DNA from: Pseudaquidulcibacter sp964443435
Lineage (GTDB): Bacteria; Pseudomonadota; Alphaproteobacteria; Caulobacterales; Aquidulcibacteraceae
Length of the DNA stretch: 64,000 nucleotides
Direction of reading: 5' to 3'
NCBI GenBank assembly: GCA_964443435.1
Contig: CAYUCW010000003.1
Location: 12,233 to 76,232 of the forward strand
Below, in pieces: positions 25,196-34,760 of this stretch. Under the pieces are notes generated by a model. It had not been told where the DNA came from. It did not search any database and worked only from the letters and a program-made list of their open reading frames with translations. Within the stretch, counting starts at the first letter, position 1. Each line of letters starts with the position of its first letter. The position numbers were made by a program, and so were the translations under genes.

Positions 25196-26116
25196 ATGGG
25201 CCCAGAAGCAGTAGGCTTTACATCAATAAAACAAACTATTGCCAATGCCGCGGAAGCGACAGGTACTGACTTTGGTTTTTTGCTGGCAACTGCTAAGCGG
25301 GAAAGTAGTTTTAATCCGCGAGCAGAGGCGCGCACATCATCTGCTACTGGGCTTTTCCAATTTTTAGATGCTACTTGGCTTAATGTTTTAAAACGGCATG
25401 GTGCAAAGCATGGCCTTGCAAACGAAGCGCAAATGATTCAAGTTTCTTCCAATGGAAGAGCTTATGTGGCAGATCCAAAAGTCAGAGATTATATTTTGGA
25501 TTTAAGATATAATGCGGAAATATCTTCTAAAATGGCGGCGGAATTTGCCAAAGATAATGGTGAATATATTAAAGCCAGAACCGGTCAAGATCCGCAATCT
25601 GGTGATTTATATGCTTCACATTTTTTAGGTGCTGCTGGCGCTGCTGAGCTGATAAATGCCGCAAATAGAACACCATGGATAAGTGCGGCGGCTTTATTTC
25701 CTGCGGCGGCGGCATCAAATAAAAGCATATTTTATGAAAATGGACGTTCTTTAAGCGTAAGTGAAGTTTTAGAAGGTTTAAGAAATACTACCAAGAATAT
25801 GGAAACCGAAATTCCAAATACTTATGCGCAAAATGATAGTGAAGCTATGACTGATGAAGTCCGTTCATATTTGATTGCACAATTAAATAATGGCTCATCA
25901 AATTCCTTATTAAGTCTATTAAACGGCGGGGTAGGCAATAATGCCAGCTTTGGAAATAAATCAAGCCTTGATCCTATGTTTCTTGCCCATGTTTATAAAC
26001 AAGCGGACGAAGCAAATATTGCGCAAGGAATGGAAATAGCAAGCCAAAGTTTGAATCATTATTCAATCGCGCAGGCCTTATCGCCATCTAAAGATAATTC
26101 TAAGGCAAATGAATAA
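25196..26116 (+). CDS. Transglycosylase SLT-domain protein
   Basis: Lytic transglycosylases cleave the glycan strands of peptidoglycan. The 306-residue protein opens directly with the SLT fold: FGFLLATAKRESSFNPRAEA, where Glu36 is the expected catalytic acid, then SSATGLFQFLDATWLNVLKR. DLYASHFLGAAGAAELI continues the domain to about residue 165. The C-terminal 140 residues are Asn/Ser/Ala-rich without a recognised domain. No signal peptide is seen, unusual for a wall enzyme; alternative export or a missed start are possible. It ends exactly where the convergent neighbour ends. Confidence 0.85.
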   Translation: MGPEAVGFTSIKQTIANAAEATGTDFGFLLATAKRESSFNPRAEARTSSATGLFQFLDATWLNVLKRHGAKHGLANEAQMIQVSSNGRAYVADPKVRDYILDLRYNAEISSKMAAEFAKDNGEYIKARTGQDPQSGDLYASHFLGAAGAAELINAANRTPWISAAALFPAAAASNKSIFYENGRSLSVSEVLEGLRNTTKNMETEIPNTYAQNDSEAMTDEVRSYLIAQLNNGSSNSLLSLLNGGVGNNASFGNKSSLDPMFLAHVYKQADEANIAQGMEIASQSLNHYSIAQALSPSKDNSKANE

Positions 26117-27007
26117 TTAAAAACCTAAAATCCAGCCTTCTTCAGAGGTAATTTTTTCTTTATCTTCGTCTGAAAGCTTCTGATTGGTTTGGAATAAAGT
26201 GCCAAGCTTTCTTTCTTCATCAAGATTTGCAAAATATTCGGCGATTGTGCGCACTTGGAATAAATCTTTGACTTCGCTTGTATCTTTTTTAAGCTTAAGC
26301 ATTGATGGATAAATCTCTGTAATAATAATATTAGTATTTTCAAAGATTTCTTCATTTAATGCATCAAGGCCGATTTCAAAAGGCCAAAGTTTTGAATTTT
26401 TAAAATGCTTCCTAAGTTTATAAACATATGGAATACCCATAATAGTTTGTGAGCCAACTGATCCAGGGGTGTAAAGTTTCCAAACCGGACTTGCGGCTTT
26501 GGCAATTTTTTCGGTTAGCCTATATTCACTTAAAGTGCTTTCATCGTGTTCCTTAGTCTTTTTTGGCTGTAAAGTTGTGAGCACATCTTTTGCAGGACAT
26601 CCCCAAAAAGGGAATGGGCCATTTGAAATGCGTCTATTCATCATAGAAGCCACCGAAAAGCGATTATTATCCTTTTGAGGCTTATCAATTACTTCTTTGT
26701 TTAGGAATTCGTAAATTGCCTCTTGCGGCTTGCCTTTAAGGCCTAAAGCCTCACTTGTTCCACTTGGATATCCAAGGCAAAAATCAAACCCAATTAGGGT
26801 TTTATCGCCGCGTTTTTCAAAGCTTTCTAATAACTCAATAATTTTTGCATATGCTTCTTGGCGTGTAGGAGGGTTAAAGGATTCAAACTTTAATTGAAGC
26901 CTTACATCACGCCTTAAAAGGCCAATCCAAATTGAATCACTACCCGAATTAGTTTTATTCGCAGCAGACCAATCAACCATTAAATAATTATCAAATATAC
27001 GTCGCAT
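26117..27007 (-). CDS. Conserved alphaproteobacterial protein of unknown function
   Basis: The 296-residue cytoplasmic-looking protein begins MRRIFDNYLMVDWSAANKTN, with SIWIGLLRRD and LIGFDFCLGYPSG. This is a conserved opening I associate with uncharacterised alphaproteobacterial proteins that databases often label molybdopterin-guanine dinucleotide or CbiG-like. Nothing in the sequence proves such a role. The early acidic residues (VDWS, GFDF) are arranged like an RNase H/DUF429-type fold. No cofactor genes adjoin. It shares a zero-base convergent junction with the transglycosylase and is divergent from nadE. Confidence 0.72.
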   Translation of the reverse strand: MRRIFDNYLMVDWSAANKTNSGSDSIWIGLLRRDVRLQLKFESFNPPTRQEAYAKIIELLESFEKRGDKTLIGFDFCLGYPSGTSEALGLKGKPQEAIYEFLNKEVIDKPQKDNNRFSVASMMNRRISNGPFPFWGCPAKDVLTTLQPKKTKEHDESTLSEYRLTEKIAKAASPVWKLYTPGSVGSQTIMGIPYVYKLRKHFKNSKLWPFEIGLDALNEEIFENTNIIITEIYPSMLKLKKDTSEVKDLFQVRTIAEYFANLDEERKLGTLFQTNQKLSDEDKEKITSEEGWILGF

Positions 27008-27119
27008 TTCACTATCTTTTGTTTTGTCTGCTAATAATTATATTTTTTGTTCTTTCAATATTTTAATTGTATTTGTATATATATTTTATCACAAATTATA
27101 ACTTAAATAAGGCAAACCG

Positions 27120-28790
27120 ATGCAAAATAATAATTCAACTAAAAATTTTAGAATTATGAGTGTTTGCGAGAATCCAATTCTTGGCGATATAGACGGCAAT
27201 ATAAATATTGCACGTAATTATATTTCAAAAGCAATTGAGAATAATATAAATATTTTGGTGTTTTCTGAAATGTTTGTGCTTGGTTATCCTGCCGAAGATT
27301 TAGTTAAAAAGCCTGCTGCCGTTCTTGATTGTAAAATTGCGCTTGAAAATTTTGCCAAAGGATTACCAGATGATTTGGCGGTAATAATCGGCACTCCTTA
27401 TTCAGAAAATAATAAAACATACAATGCCGTTGCGGTTTTGCTTAATAAAAAGATTGAAGCGGTTCGCTTTAAACATGAATTGCCAAATTATGATGTATTT
27501 GATGAAAAACGTGTATTTGATGCCGGCGAAAATTTTATGCCTGTTGAAATTTTTGGTGTTAAATTCGCCCTGCCAATATGCGAAGATATTTGGTTCAAAG
27601 ATGTTTGTGATTTTTACCAAAATAATGGCGCCGAATTTATAATTTCGCCAAATGGTTCGCCTTACCGCCGTGGTGTAATTGATAAAAGGGTAAAAAATAT
27701 AAGCGAAAGAAACTCGGAAACCAAGCTTCCACTAATTTATGTGAATCAATTAGGTGGGCAAGATGAATTATGTTTTGATGGCTCGGCTTATATTGGTTTT
27801 AATGGCAAAATTTATTACCATATTGCGCAATTTACCGCTGGCTTTGCAATAAGCGAATGGTCAATTGAAAGCAAAACTATAAAACTTTTACATTGCGATG
27901 AAAATTCAATTATGCCCGCGCTTGAACAAGACTATTCGGCGGCGGTTTTGGCTCTTAGAGATTATATAAATAAAAACCGCTTCCCTGGGGTTTTATTAGG
28001 ACTTTCAGGAGGCATAGATAGTGCGATTTCGGCGGCAATGGCTGTCGATGCCTTGGGCAAAGACAGGGTTATCTGCGTAATGATGCCATCAATTTATACT
28101 TCAGGTGAAAGCCATGCTGATGCCAAAGAATGCGCCGACTTACTGGGTGTTAAGTATGAAAATATTAGTATTGCAAATATTGTGCAAAGCTTTGAAACCG
28201 AACTTGCGCCAAGTTTTGCAAATAAACCGCGTGATTTAACCGAAGAAAACCTACAGAGTAGGGCGCGCGGCGTTATTCTTATGGCGCTATCTAATAAATT
28301 TGGCCATATGGTGCTTACAACTGGTAATAAATCAGAAATGGCGGTTGGCTATGCTACGCTTTATGGCGATATGTGCGGCGGATATAATTGCCTTAAGGAC
28401 TTTTATAAAACCGAAGTATTTAAACTTACCGAATGGCGCAATGAAAATAAGCCTTTGATTGGGTTCGGGCCGTCTGGCATAGTTGTTCCACAGAATATCA
28501 TTACTAAGCCACCAAGCGCGGAATTAAGAGAAAATCAAAAAGATCAAGACAGCTTGCCGCCTTATGATATTCTTGACGATATTCTATACGGGTTTGTAGA
28601 ATTAGAAGATGAAATTGAAGACGTTATCGCGCGTGGGCATGATCCAAAAACCGTGCAAAAAATACAAAATCTTCTTTATTTGGCGGAATATAAACGCCGC
28701 CAATCACCACCAGGCGTAAAAATAAGCCAAAAGAATTTTGGTCGGGATAGGCGATATCCGATTACAAATAGGTATAGAGATAAGATTTAA
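27120..28790 (+). CDS. nadE: Glutamine-dependent NAD+ synthetase
   Basis: The enzyme amidates nicotinic acid adenine dinucleotide to NAD+ with ammonia from glutamine. The 556 residues hold a nitrilase-type glutaminase domain (about 1-260; Glu in FSEMFVLGYPAEDL, Lys in FKHELPNYDVFDE, Cys in ALPICEDIWF) and an ATP-pyrophosphatase synthetase domain with PP-loop LLGLSGGIDSAISAAMAV. TTGNKSEMAVGYATLYGDMC and ITKPPSAELRENQKDQDSLP are further family markers. A bidirectional terminator follows the stop. Confidence 0.97.
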   Translation: MQNNNSTKNFRIMSVCENPILGDIDGNINIARNYISKAIENNINILVFSEMFVLGYPAEDLVKKPAAVLDCKIALENFAKGLPDDLAVIIGTPYSENNKTYNAVAVLLNKKIEAVRFKHELPNYDVFDEKRVFDAGENFMPVEIFGVKFALPICEDIWFKDVCDFYQNNGAEFIISPNGSPYRRGVIDKRVKNISERNSETKLPLIYVNQLGGQDELCFDGSAYIGFNGKIYYHIAQFTAGFAISEWSIESKTIKLLHCDENSIMPALEQDYSAAVLALRDYINKNRFPGVLLGLSGGIDSAISAAMAVDALGKDRVICVMMPSIYTSGESHADAKECADLLGVKYENISIANIVQSFETELAPSFANKPRDLTEENLQSRARGVILMALSNKFGHMVLTTGNKSEMAVGYATLYGDMCGGYNCLKDFYKTEVFKLTEWRNENKPLIGFGPSGIVVPQNIITKPPSAELRENQKDQDSLPPYDILDDILYGFVELEDEIEDVIARGHDPKTVQKIQNLLYLAEYKRRQSPPGVKISQKNFGRDRRYPITNRYRDKI

Positions 28791-28812
28791 AAAGGGGCTA
28801 AAAGCCCCTTTT
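28791..28812. terminator. Bidirectional terminator between nadE and the S46 peptidase gene
   Basis: AAAGGGGCT (28791-28799) pairs with AGCCCCTTT (28803-28811) over a three-base loop. A/T flanks on both sides serve both convergent genes. Confidence 0.85.
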
Positions 28813-28813
28813 T

Positions 28814-30877
28814 CTATTTTGAATATAATTCTTTTAAAAGTCGTTCGTCTTTATAGACTTTCTTAAGTGCTTCTTCGACGGCACTTGTGGTGACTACAAC
28901 TGTGCGGTTTAATTTGCCATCATAAGCGAAATTACCGCCAAGTGAGTGGATATTGCCGTCAAATGCCGCACCAACTACACGGCCTTTTTTATCAATAACT
29001 GGTGATCCAGAATTGCCGCCAATAATGTCATTGGTACTTACAAAATTAAAGACAATATCTTTATTCAAGCTATCTTTAGCGTCAATCCATTTTTGTGAAA
29101 TTTCAAATGGGAATTTACCAGTTGCATGACCATAAAGGCCGCCAATAGTAGTTGCATAAGGAATTTTCTTACCATTATATTCCCAACCATCTACCTTGCC
29201 ATATGATAGTCTGAGTGTGAAAGTGGCGTCTGGATAGACTTCATCGCCATAAATAGCAAAACGCGCTTTCGCGATATTTTCCGCCGCAGAATTAATAGGA
29301 TTAGTTACATTATCCGCATATTTTTTGCGTAGTTTCTTTGTTGGCTCATTCATTCTAAGAATAAGTTTAATCATTGGATCATCAGATTTTAAAATCGCGT
29401 CATTGCCACCTTCATAAAGTGCCTTTCTAAATTCTGGGTCATATAATTTAGAATTTTCAACAATAAGTTTGGCAAGGCTTTCAGGGCTTTCATTGCCAAG
29501 TAAAAGCTTAACATTTTCATCTTCAGTTGTTAAATATTCACGGGTTTTTGATAGCCAAGACTCAAGAGTAATCTGCTCAAGATTTTTATAAATCGGATTA
29601 TTTGCTGCAATAAGCTTTTCAGCAATTGCAATATTTGCATCAGTAAATCCAAAATCTCTTTGGGCTAAAGGTTTTGCTTTATCATTTGCAGCTCTGACAA
29701 TTCTTCTGGCTTGAATGAATAAAGCCGAACCAGAGCCAGCTCTATCTTCAAGGAATTCATGTTCAAGGAATAAGGCTTCTTGCGCTTTGACGGCGGTATT
29801 AATTTTTGCCCAAGGGTCGCCAATTTGTTTTTTAAGCTTTGGATTGGCGTTTAACTTGCTTCGTATTGCGGTTTCTTCATCTTTTTTAATTTTATAGAAA
29901 TCAGGATTCATTAAAGCGCGCATTTGCCCATATTGCGCTTTATATCTGTTTTCCAAAGAGAAGAAGGTTTTTGTGCTTTCACGGCGATTATCATCATTAT
30001 CATTCATATGCTCAATTAAGCGCCCACGTAATTCCGAAGCCGTTAATTGACGTGTTGGTAATTGCCAATCACGCAAGAAATCTAATTGCGATAAAGTTCC
30101 AAGTCTTTGGGTTGAACCAGGGTTGCCAGAAACAAAAACAAGATCATTTTGTTTAGGGGTTTCATTCGTCCATTCCAAATGGTGGGTTACATTTACTGGT
30201 TTTCCATCTTCATAGGCACGTAGGAACGAAGCATCAAGATTAAATCTTGGGAAATTGAAATTATCCGGGTCACCACCGAAGAAACCCATTGTATATTCAG
30301 GGGTGAAAACCAATCTTACATCGTCATAAATGCGGTATTTATAGATTTTATACTGACCACCACGATAAAGATTTACAAGGTCACAACGATATTTTTTTGA
30401 AGAAGCATCACATAATCTTTTTGTGGCATCCGCAATAGTTTTAGTGCGGTTTTCGGCACTTGTTCCAATAAGTTCTTTGCTAATGTCAGTAATAGACTCT
30501 AACACTTCAGCACTTGTACCTTCACATTTTTTTTCATCTTTAAATGAAGCCGCTAGGAAGCCATTTTTTGAATAATCATTTTCTGCGGTTGAAAGGTCAG
30601 ATGTACAGCCTTCGGTACAATGCCAATTTGTAAGAATTAAGCCAGATTTTGAAACAAAGCTTGCCGAACAGCCCGAACTTAATCTTATAGAAGAATTCTG
30701 TAATTGACTTAGGAAGGTCGCATCGGCTTTAAAGCCATAAGCCGCTTCAATTTTCTTTACAGGGACTTGATCATAGGTCCACATACCTTCATCTGCAAGG
30801 GCACTTATTGGAAGTATTGCCATACCAATAATCATGTTTTTATATAAATCGCTATATTTTAATTTATGTAATCGCAT
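28814..30877 (-). CDS. S46-family dipeptidyl-peptidase (DPP7/DAP BII-like)
   Basis: S46 peptidases are periplasmic serine enzymes that release dipeptides from peptide N-termini. The 687-residue product has a signal peptide (cleavage near ISALA, residue 28). The catalytic His86 is in LILTNWHCTEG, the probable Asp in FFGGDPDNFNFPRF and Ser623 in IIGGNSGSPVIDKKG. The residue 18 after the Ser is Gly641 (FDGN). In DPP11, specific for acidic residues, this place is Arg, while DPP7/DAP BII have Gly, so broad specificity for non-acidic residues is inferred. It overlaps the VUT gene by 14 bases and ends the minus-strand operon. Confidence 0.92.
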   Translation of the reverse strand: MRLHKLKYSDLYKNMIIGMAILPISALADEGMWTYDQVPVKKIEAAYGFKADATFLSQLQNSSIRLSSGCSASFVSKSGLILTNWHCTEGCTSDLSTAENDYSKNGFLAASFKDEKKCEGTSAEVLESITDISKELIGTSAENRTKTIADATKRLCDASSKKYRCDLVNLYRGGQYKIYKYRIYDDVRLVFTPEYTMGFFGGDPDNFNFPRFNLDASFLRAYEDGKPVNVTHHLEWTNETPKQNDLVFVSGNPGSTQRLGTLSQLDFLRDWQLPTRQLTASELRGRLIEHMNDNDDNRRESTKTFFSLENRYKAQYGQMRALMNPDFYKIKKDEETAIRSKLNANPKLKKQIGDPWAKINTAVKAQEALFLEHEFLEDRAGSGSALFIQARRIVRAANDKAKPLAQRDFGFTDANIAIAEKLIAANNPIYKNLEQITLESWLSKTREYLTTEDENVKLLLGNESPESLAKLIVENSKLYDPEFRKALYEGGNDAILKSDDPMIKLILRMNEPTKKLRKKYADNVTNPINSAAENIAKARFAIYGDEVYPDATFTLRLSYGKVDGWEYNGKKIPYATTIGGLYGHATGKFPFEISQKWIDAKDSLNKDIVFNFVSTNDIIGGNSGSPVIDKKGRVVGAAFDGNIHSLGGNFAYDGKLNRTVVVTTSAVEEALKKVYKDERLLKELYSK

Positions 30878-31388
30878 TTTTAGATTCTCTTTTTTTAATG
30901 ATTAAATAAACGATATAAGCGCCGATTAATTTGCTAACTATTGCCGTTATAATAGTTAGAGGCTGAAATGCCCCTTTGACAGTTAATGATGCTAAATACC
31001 AGAATAATATTGTATCAATAGGTGCAGAAAAAATGGACGAAAGCAAGACCCTTACTGATAATGGTTTTTTGGCATAAGTGAATAATGCCCAGTCAATAAT
31101 TTCTGAAACTACGAATGCCAAAGTACTTGCAATTGCTATATTTGGAGATGAAGTTAAAAATGATAATATTGACGCAATTAAAAGCGCAAGCCAAATTCTA
31201 TGACCTATTTCTCTTTGTGCAAAATCCCGTACTACCAATACAAGGCCAGTAATAATCGCTAGTGGCGGCCAGTTTCCACCATCAGGAAGTGGTATTGTAG
31301 GAACAACAGCAAATGACCAATTTATAAGCGGTATGAGGCAAATATAAACAATCGTGAAAATATATATTTTTGGGGAAATCTTATTCAT
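30864..31388 (-). CDS. VUT-family membrane transporter (queuosine precursor transporter family)
   Basis: The 174-residue protein has five or six membrane helices and the family motif NWPPLAIITGLVLVVRDFAQ followed by REIGHRIW. Related proteins such as YhhQ import queuosine precursors. Members without the C-terminal details of YhhQ are annotated only as VUT family, and that is as far as I go. It overlaps the DUF2817 gene by 4 bases and the S46 gene by 14, so it is translated as part of the peptide-related operon. Confidence 0.85.
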   Translation of the reverse strand: MNKISPKIYIFTIVYICLIPLINWSFAVVPTIPLPDGGNWPPLAIITGLVLVVRDFAQREIGHRIWLALLIASILSFLTSSPNIAIASTLAFVVSEIIDWALFTYAKKPLSVRVLLSSIFSAPIDTILFWYLASLTVKGAFQPLTIITAIVSKLIGAYIVYLIIKKRESKNAIT

Positions 31389-32482
31389 CTTAGCTTCTTA
31401 TAAAATTGGGCTGCTTTATTTATTACGTTAATTGCTTTATTATAGACCTTTGCCTTCCATTCGTATTCCTGTGGATAAAAAGCAAGCTTACTATCATTTC
31501 TATAATTTGTATATTTAGGATTTTCCCGATTATTGGTTTTATAAAGCCAAGCCGCTTTTTGCGCGGCGGCTAATACTGAAATTGGATCAATAGTACCAAA
31601 TTCCAAAGCAATAAATACTGCATTTTGCTTCTCAAAAAGAGAACATACTTTCGTGTCTATACTTCCATAAACTTTTGCTGAAACAGAATTACCATTTGTA
31701 GTTGATTTAACTTCTTCGCCCCAAATTTCGTAGGCAGTTCTAAAGCACTTAGTTTCTTGAGGAAAATCAAGAATAATTTCTGAAGTTCCGTATTTTCCAA
31801 GCCCAGTATGAATATCAATAATACACAAGTTTTTTAAATCACTACAATTTTTGTGAAGATAATTAATAAGTATCATGTGTGACCAAGATGCAGTTTTGCC
31901 GCCAAAATAAATTCCGTCTTGGTGTTTGAATTGCCCTTTTGTTAAGGCGTTTTGTAATGCGTCAAAACCATTATTTGCTGCATACTCAAAAAGCTTTTTT
32001 ATCGAATTTTCAAGCGCATTTGATTCATATAAATCTGGCGCGGCATAGCTTGCGATTGTATCATATTCGTCAGAGCTGGGGAGATTATTAAAATCGCTTA
32101 TGAAATTGCGGTTTAAATCAATATTATCCTCATTAAACCTTAAATCCCAAGCAAAGCCGTATGGATTTAAAGCATGTATAAGGATTAAATTGCTATTTTG
32201 CGTGAATTCTTTATACTCTCCAGAACTCAAAATGCCAGTTTGTACGGCTGAACCGCAATATCCCTCGGGCCCATGAGTGCCAGATATTACAATAATTGTA
32301 TTTTCAAAATTTGACTTAGATTTTGCAATATTTATAGATAAATAATCACCATTTGGTGCTTTGAAATTGTTTAAGATAAATTCTTCGGTTTCAAAATTAT
32401 TTTCTTGCGCGTTTTTTATAAATTTTGCTCGCGCTTCTGTATAATCATTGGAAAAGAATTCTTCTATATTGGTCAAAACCAT
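31385..32482 (-). CDS. DUF2817 protein, M14-like zinc carboxypeptidase fold
   Basis: The 365-residue protein has the M14 zinc signature: His70 and Glu73 in VISGTHGPEGYCGSAVQ and His225 in CIIDIHTGLGKYG. IDLNRNFISDF is the Arg/Asn substrate-carboxylate motif and ALEFGT would give the catalytic Glu. DUF2817 members are uncharacterised M14-like proteins. There is no signal peptide, so it should be cytoplasmic. Adjacent to a dipeptide epimerase, it could fill the role of MpaA, the M14 amidase that cleaves murein tripeptide next to the epimerase gene in E. coli. That role is inference from context. Confidence 0.85.
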   Translation of the reverse strand: MVLTNIEEFFSNDYTEARAKFIKNAQENNFETEEFILNNFKAPNGDYLSINIAKSKSNFENTIIVISGTHGPEGYCGSAVQTGILSSGEYKEFTQNSNLILIHALNPYGFAWDLRFNEDNIDLNRNFISDFNNLPSSDEYDTIASYAAPDLYESNALENSIKKLFEYAANNGFDALQNALTKGQFKHQDGIYFGGKTASWSHMILINYLHKNCSDLKNLCIIDIHTGLGKYGTSEIILDFPQETKCFRTAYEIWGEEVKSTTNGNSVSAKVYGSIDTKVCSLFEKQNAVFIALEFGTIDPISVLAAAQKAAWLYKTNNRENPKYTNYRNDSKLAFYPQEYEWKAKVYNKAINVINKAAQFYKKLR

Positions 32483-33465
32483 AATTCCTTAGATGGTGGA
32501 TATAATAAGGCGTTATTATATTCTAAGCTAGGATTTCTATCGGTTTTTAATAATAATGGTCCATCTAAGTCCATATAATCTACTAGGCTTGATAAGATTG
32601 CCGCTTGGGCGGTAACAAGACTTGAACCTACCATACATCCAATCATTATTTGAAGATTATATTCACGTGCAATTTTTATAATTTTAAGGGCTTCGGTAAT
32701 GCCGCCCGACTTATCAATTTTAAGATTTACACCATCGTAAAATTTGCTAAGCTTTTCTATGTCCTTTGAAGTATGAAAACTTTCATCGGCGAAAATTGGT
32801 ATACCATAATTTTTAGTTAGAATTTTAACATCTTCGAATTCTTTAAATGGCTGCTCTATACAAATAGTAATATCTTTATTTATAGTTTCTAATAAATATT
32901 CAAAATCACTTAAATTTAAAGCTTCATTGGCATCAATAATAAATTTTGCATCACTTCGAATTTTCTGTATTTCTTTAATTGCCAAAATATTTTCTTTATC
33001 GGCGATTTTTATCTTAAGAATTGGAAAATCCTTAAGCTCGATTGATTTAGTAATCATTTTATCAATTGTATCAATTGAAATAGTTATTGCGGTATTTTTA
33101 GGAATTGGGGCAGGGATATTCGCAATTTCAAATATATTCTTAGATTGTTTATTGGCTTCATAATGCCATAGTGCACAATCAATTGCATTTCTTGCTGCCC
33201 CCGCTGGCATATTTATATTAAGCCAATCGCGACCATGAATTATAGCGTTTTCAATAAAATTTTCGATTTCATGTTTAACTGATTGTATTGTTTCATTATA
33301 TCTTGGATATGGCACACATTCGCCAATACCAAAATATTTATCATCAAAGATTTTAACGCTTATGGTTTCTATATGCGACTTTGAGCCACGCGAAATTCTA
33401 AACACTTCTTTGAGGTTGAATTGCTCATGAAAAATTTGAAATTTAATTTTAGAAGCGTTTAACAT
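32473..33465 (-). CDS. Dipeptide epimerase, L-Ala-D/L-Glu epimerase type
   Basis: This enolase-superfamily enzyme (330 residues) has the muconate-lactonizing subgroup pattern: the Lys acid/base pair in PILKIKIADK and NLKIDKSGGI, and metal ligands Asp in FIIDANEAL, Glu in CIEQPF and Asp in FADESFH. The C-terminal DLDGPLLL closes the barrel as in dipeptide epimerases. The likely reaction is L-Ala-D-Glu to L-Ala-L-Glu in murein peptide recycling, though specificities vary. It is first in a four-gene operon, overlapping the next gene by 10 bases, and is divergent from mlaE. Confidence 0.88.
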   Translation of the reverse strand: MLNASKIKFQIFHEQFNLKEVFRISRGSKSHIETISVKIFDDKYFGIGECVPYPRYNETIQSVKHEIENFIENAIIHGRDWLNINMPAGAARNAIDCALWHYEANKQSKNIFEIANIPAPIPKNTAITISIDTIDKMITKSIELKDFPILKIKIADKENILAIKEIQKIRSDAKFIIDANEALNLSDFEYLLETINKDITICIEQPFKEFEDVKILTKNYGIPIFADESFHTSKDIEKLSKFYDGVNLKIDKSGGITEALKIIKIAREYNLQIMIGCMVGSSLVTAQAAILSSLVDYMDLDGPLLLKTDRNPSLEYNNALLYPPSKELWF

Positions 33466-33587
33466 ATTTAAAGATTAATTAGATTTGGATTTAACGCAAT
33501 ATATTATTTTTAAAATGTATTGGTTTGTTAAATTTAGTTAAAATATCTTGTTTCAATTCAATTTGCGCTTTATTGATAAGTTATATT

Positions 33588-34760
33588 ATGAATCAAGAAG
33601 AAAACCAAATTTTATCTGAAAACCAAAATCCTCCAAAATTACTTATGAAGGATATAGAGAATAATTTGCATTTCAAAATTGAAGGTGATTTACTTATTTC
33701 AACAATTGAAAAATTGGAAAATGAAACAATCAATTTAAAATCATATTTAAGTAAAAATAATAGCACACCTTTAAATGTAAGCTTTGATTTTAGTAATATA
33801 AAAATTATTGATAGTGCAGGGGCGCTATTTTTAAAGAATTTGGTCGATTTTTTTAAAGCCCAAAATATAAAAACAAATATTTCAAATTATGGATCTATTA
33901 GTTCTGAAAAGCTTATAAAAGAAATTGAAACTTTTAACCTAATTGAAGAAAGCCATAAGCCCGAAAATATAAGTTTTAAAAACAGAATAAAAAATTTCCT
34001 TGTAGATATTGGCAAAGAAATTTCAGGAAGCTTGAATTTTATTGGGGCCACTGTTTTCGCATTTTTAGATGCGATTAAAAACCCTGGGCAAATTCGTTGG
34101 TTACCTGTTTTTTCAGTTGCTGAAACCGCAGGGATAAATGCAATTCCAATTATTATGGTTTTAACATTTTTTATTGGCGCAGTTATTTCATTTATGGGCG
34201 TGCAAATTTTATCTAAATTTGGTGCTTCGGTTTTTACAATTGATTTATTAGGTATTTCAATCTTGCGTGAGTTTGCGGTACTAATTACTTCAGTCCTTAT
34301 CGCGGGCAGGTCGGCAAGTGCCTTTGCCGCGCAAATTGGTTCAATGAAAATGAATCAAGAAATAGATGCAATGTCAATTATTGGCATTGATACTATGAAA
34401 ATGTTAGTTTTGCCGCGTGTCTTGGCATTATTAATAATGCTCCCGATTTTAACATTTTTTGCAATTATAGCCGGTTTGGTTGGTGGCGGACTTGTTTGTC
34501 TTTTTTCAATAGACATGAGCCTTGGAATGTTTCTTTCAAGACTTCAAACTATTGATGATACGAACTTTTGGACAGGAATGGCTAAAGCCCCAATTTTCGC
34601 TATAATAATAGCTATTATTGGCTGTCGTCACGGCTTGATGGTTGGGAATGATGTAATTTCTTTAGGTAAAAATACGACTTCTGCGGTCGTGCAATCAATA
34701 TTCATGGTTATAATTGTCGATGCTATATTTGCAATAATTTATTATGAGATTGGGATATAA
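33588..34760 (+). CDS. mlaE: MlaE-family lipid ABC permease with N-terminal STAS domain
   Basis: The permease (about 390 residues from ATG 33588) belongs to an MCE-type transporter that moves lipids between the membranes. An in-frame start at 33525 would add an unlikely hydrophobic extension over the promoter region. Residues 20-115 form a STAS-like domain (VSFDFSNIKIIDSAGALFLK). The rest is the MlaE core: VAETAGINAIPIIMVLTFFI, AGRSASAFAAQIGSMKMNQE, DAMSIIGIDTMKMLVLPRVL. STAS-MlaE fusions are usual in Alphaproteobacteria, where mlaB is not separate. The stop overlaps mlaF by one base. Confidence 0.92.
   Translation: MNQEENQILSENQNPPKLLMKDIENNLHFKIEGDLLISTIEKLENETINLKSYLSKNNSTPLNVSFDFSNIKIIDSAGALFLKNLVDFFKAQNIKTNISNYGSISSEKLIKEIETFNLIEESHKPENISFKNRIKNFLVDIGKEISGSLNFIGATVFAFLDAIKNPGQIRWLPVFSVAETAGINAIPIIMVLTFFIGAVISFMGVQILSKFGASVFTIDLLGISILREFAVLITSVLIAGRSASAFAAQIGSMKMNQEIDAMSIIGIDTMKMLVLPRVLALLIMLPILTFFAIIAGLVGGGLVCLFSIDMSLGMFLSRLQTIDDTNFWTGMAKAPIFAIIIAIIGCRHGLMVGNDVISLGKNTTSAVVQSIFMVIIVDAIFAIIYYEIGI

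Noticed and set aside
26117..27007. Database-style name 'molybdopterin/CbiG-like' for this conserved protein
   Set aside because: Nothing in the sequence or neighbourhood supports a cofactor role, so it was left as unknown.
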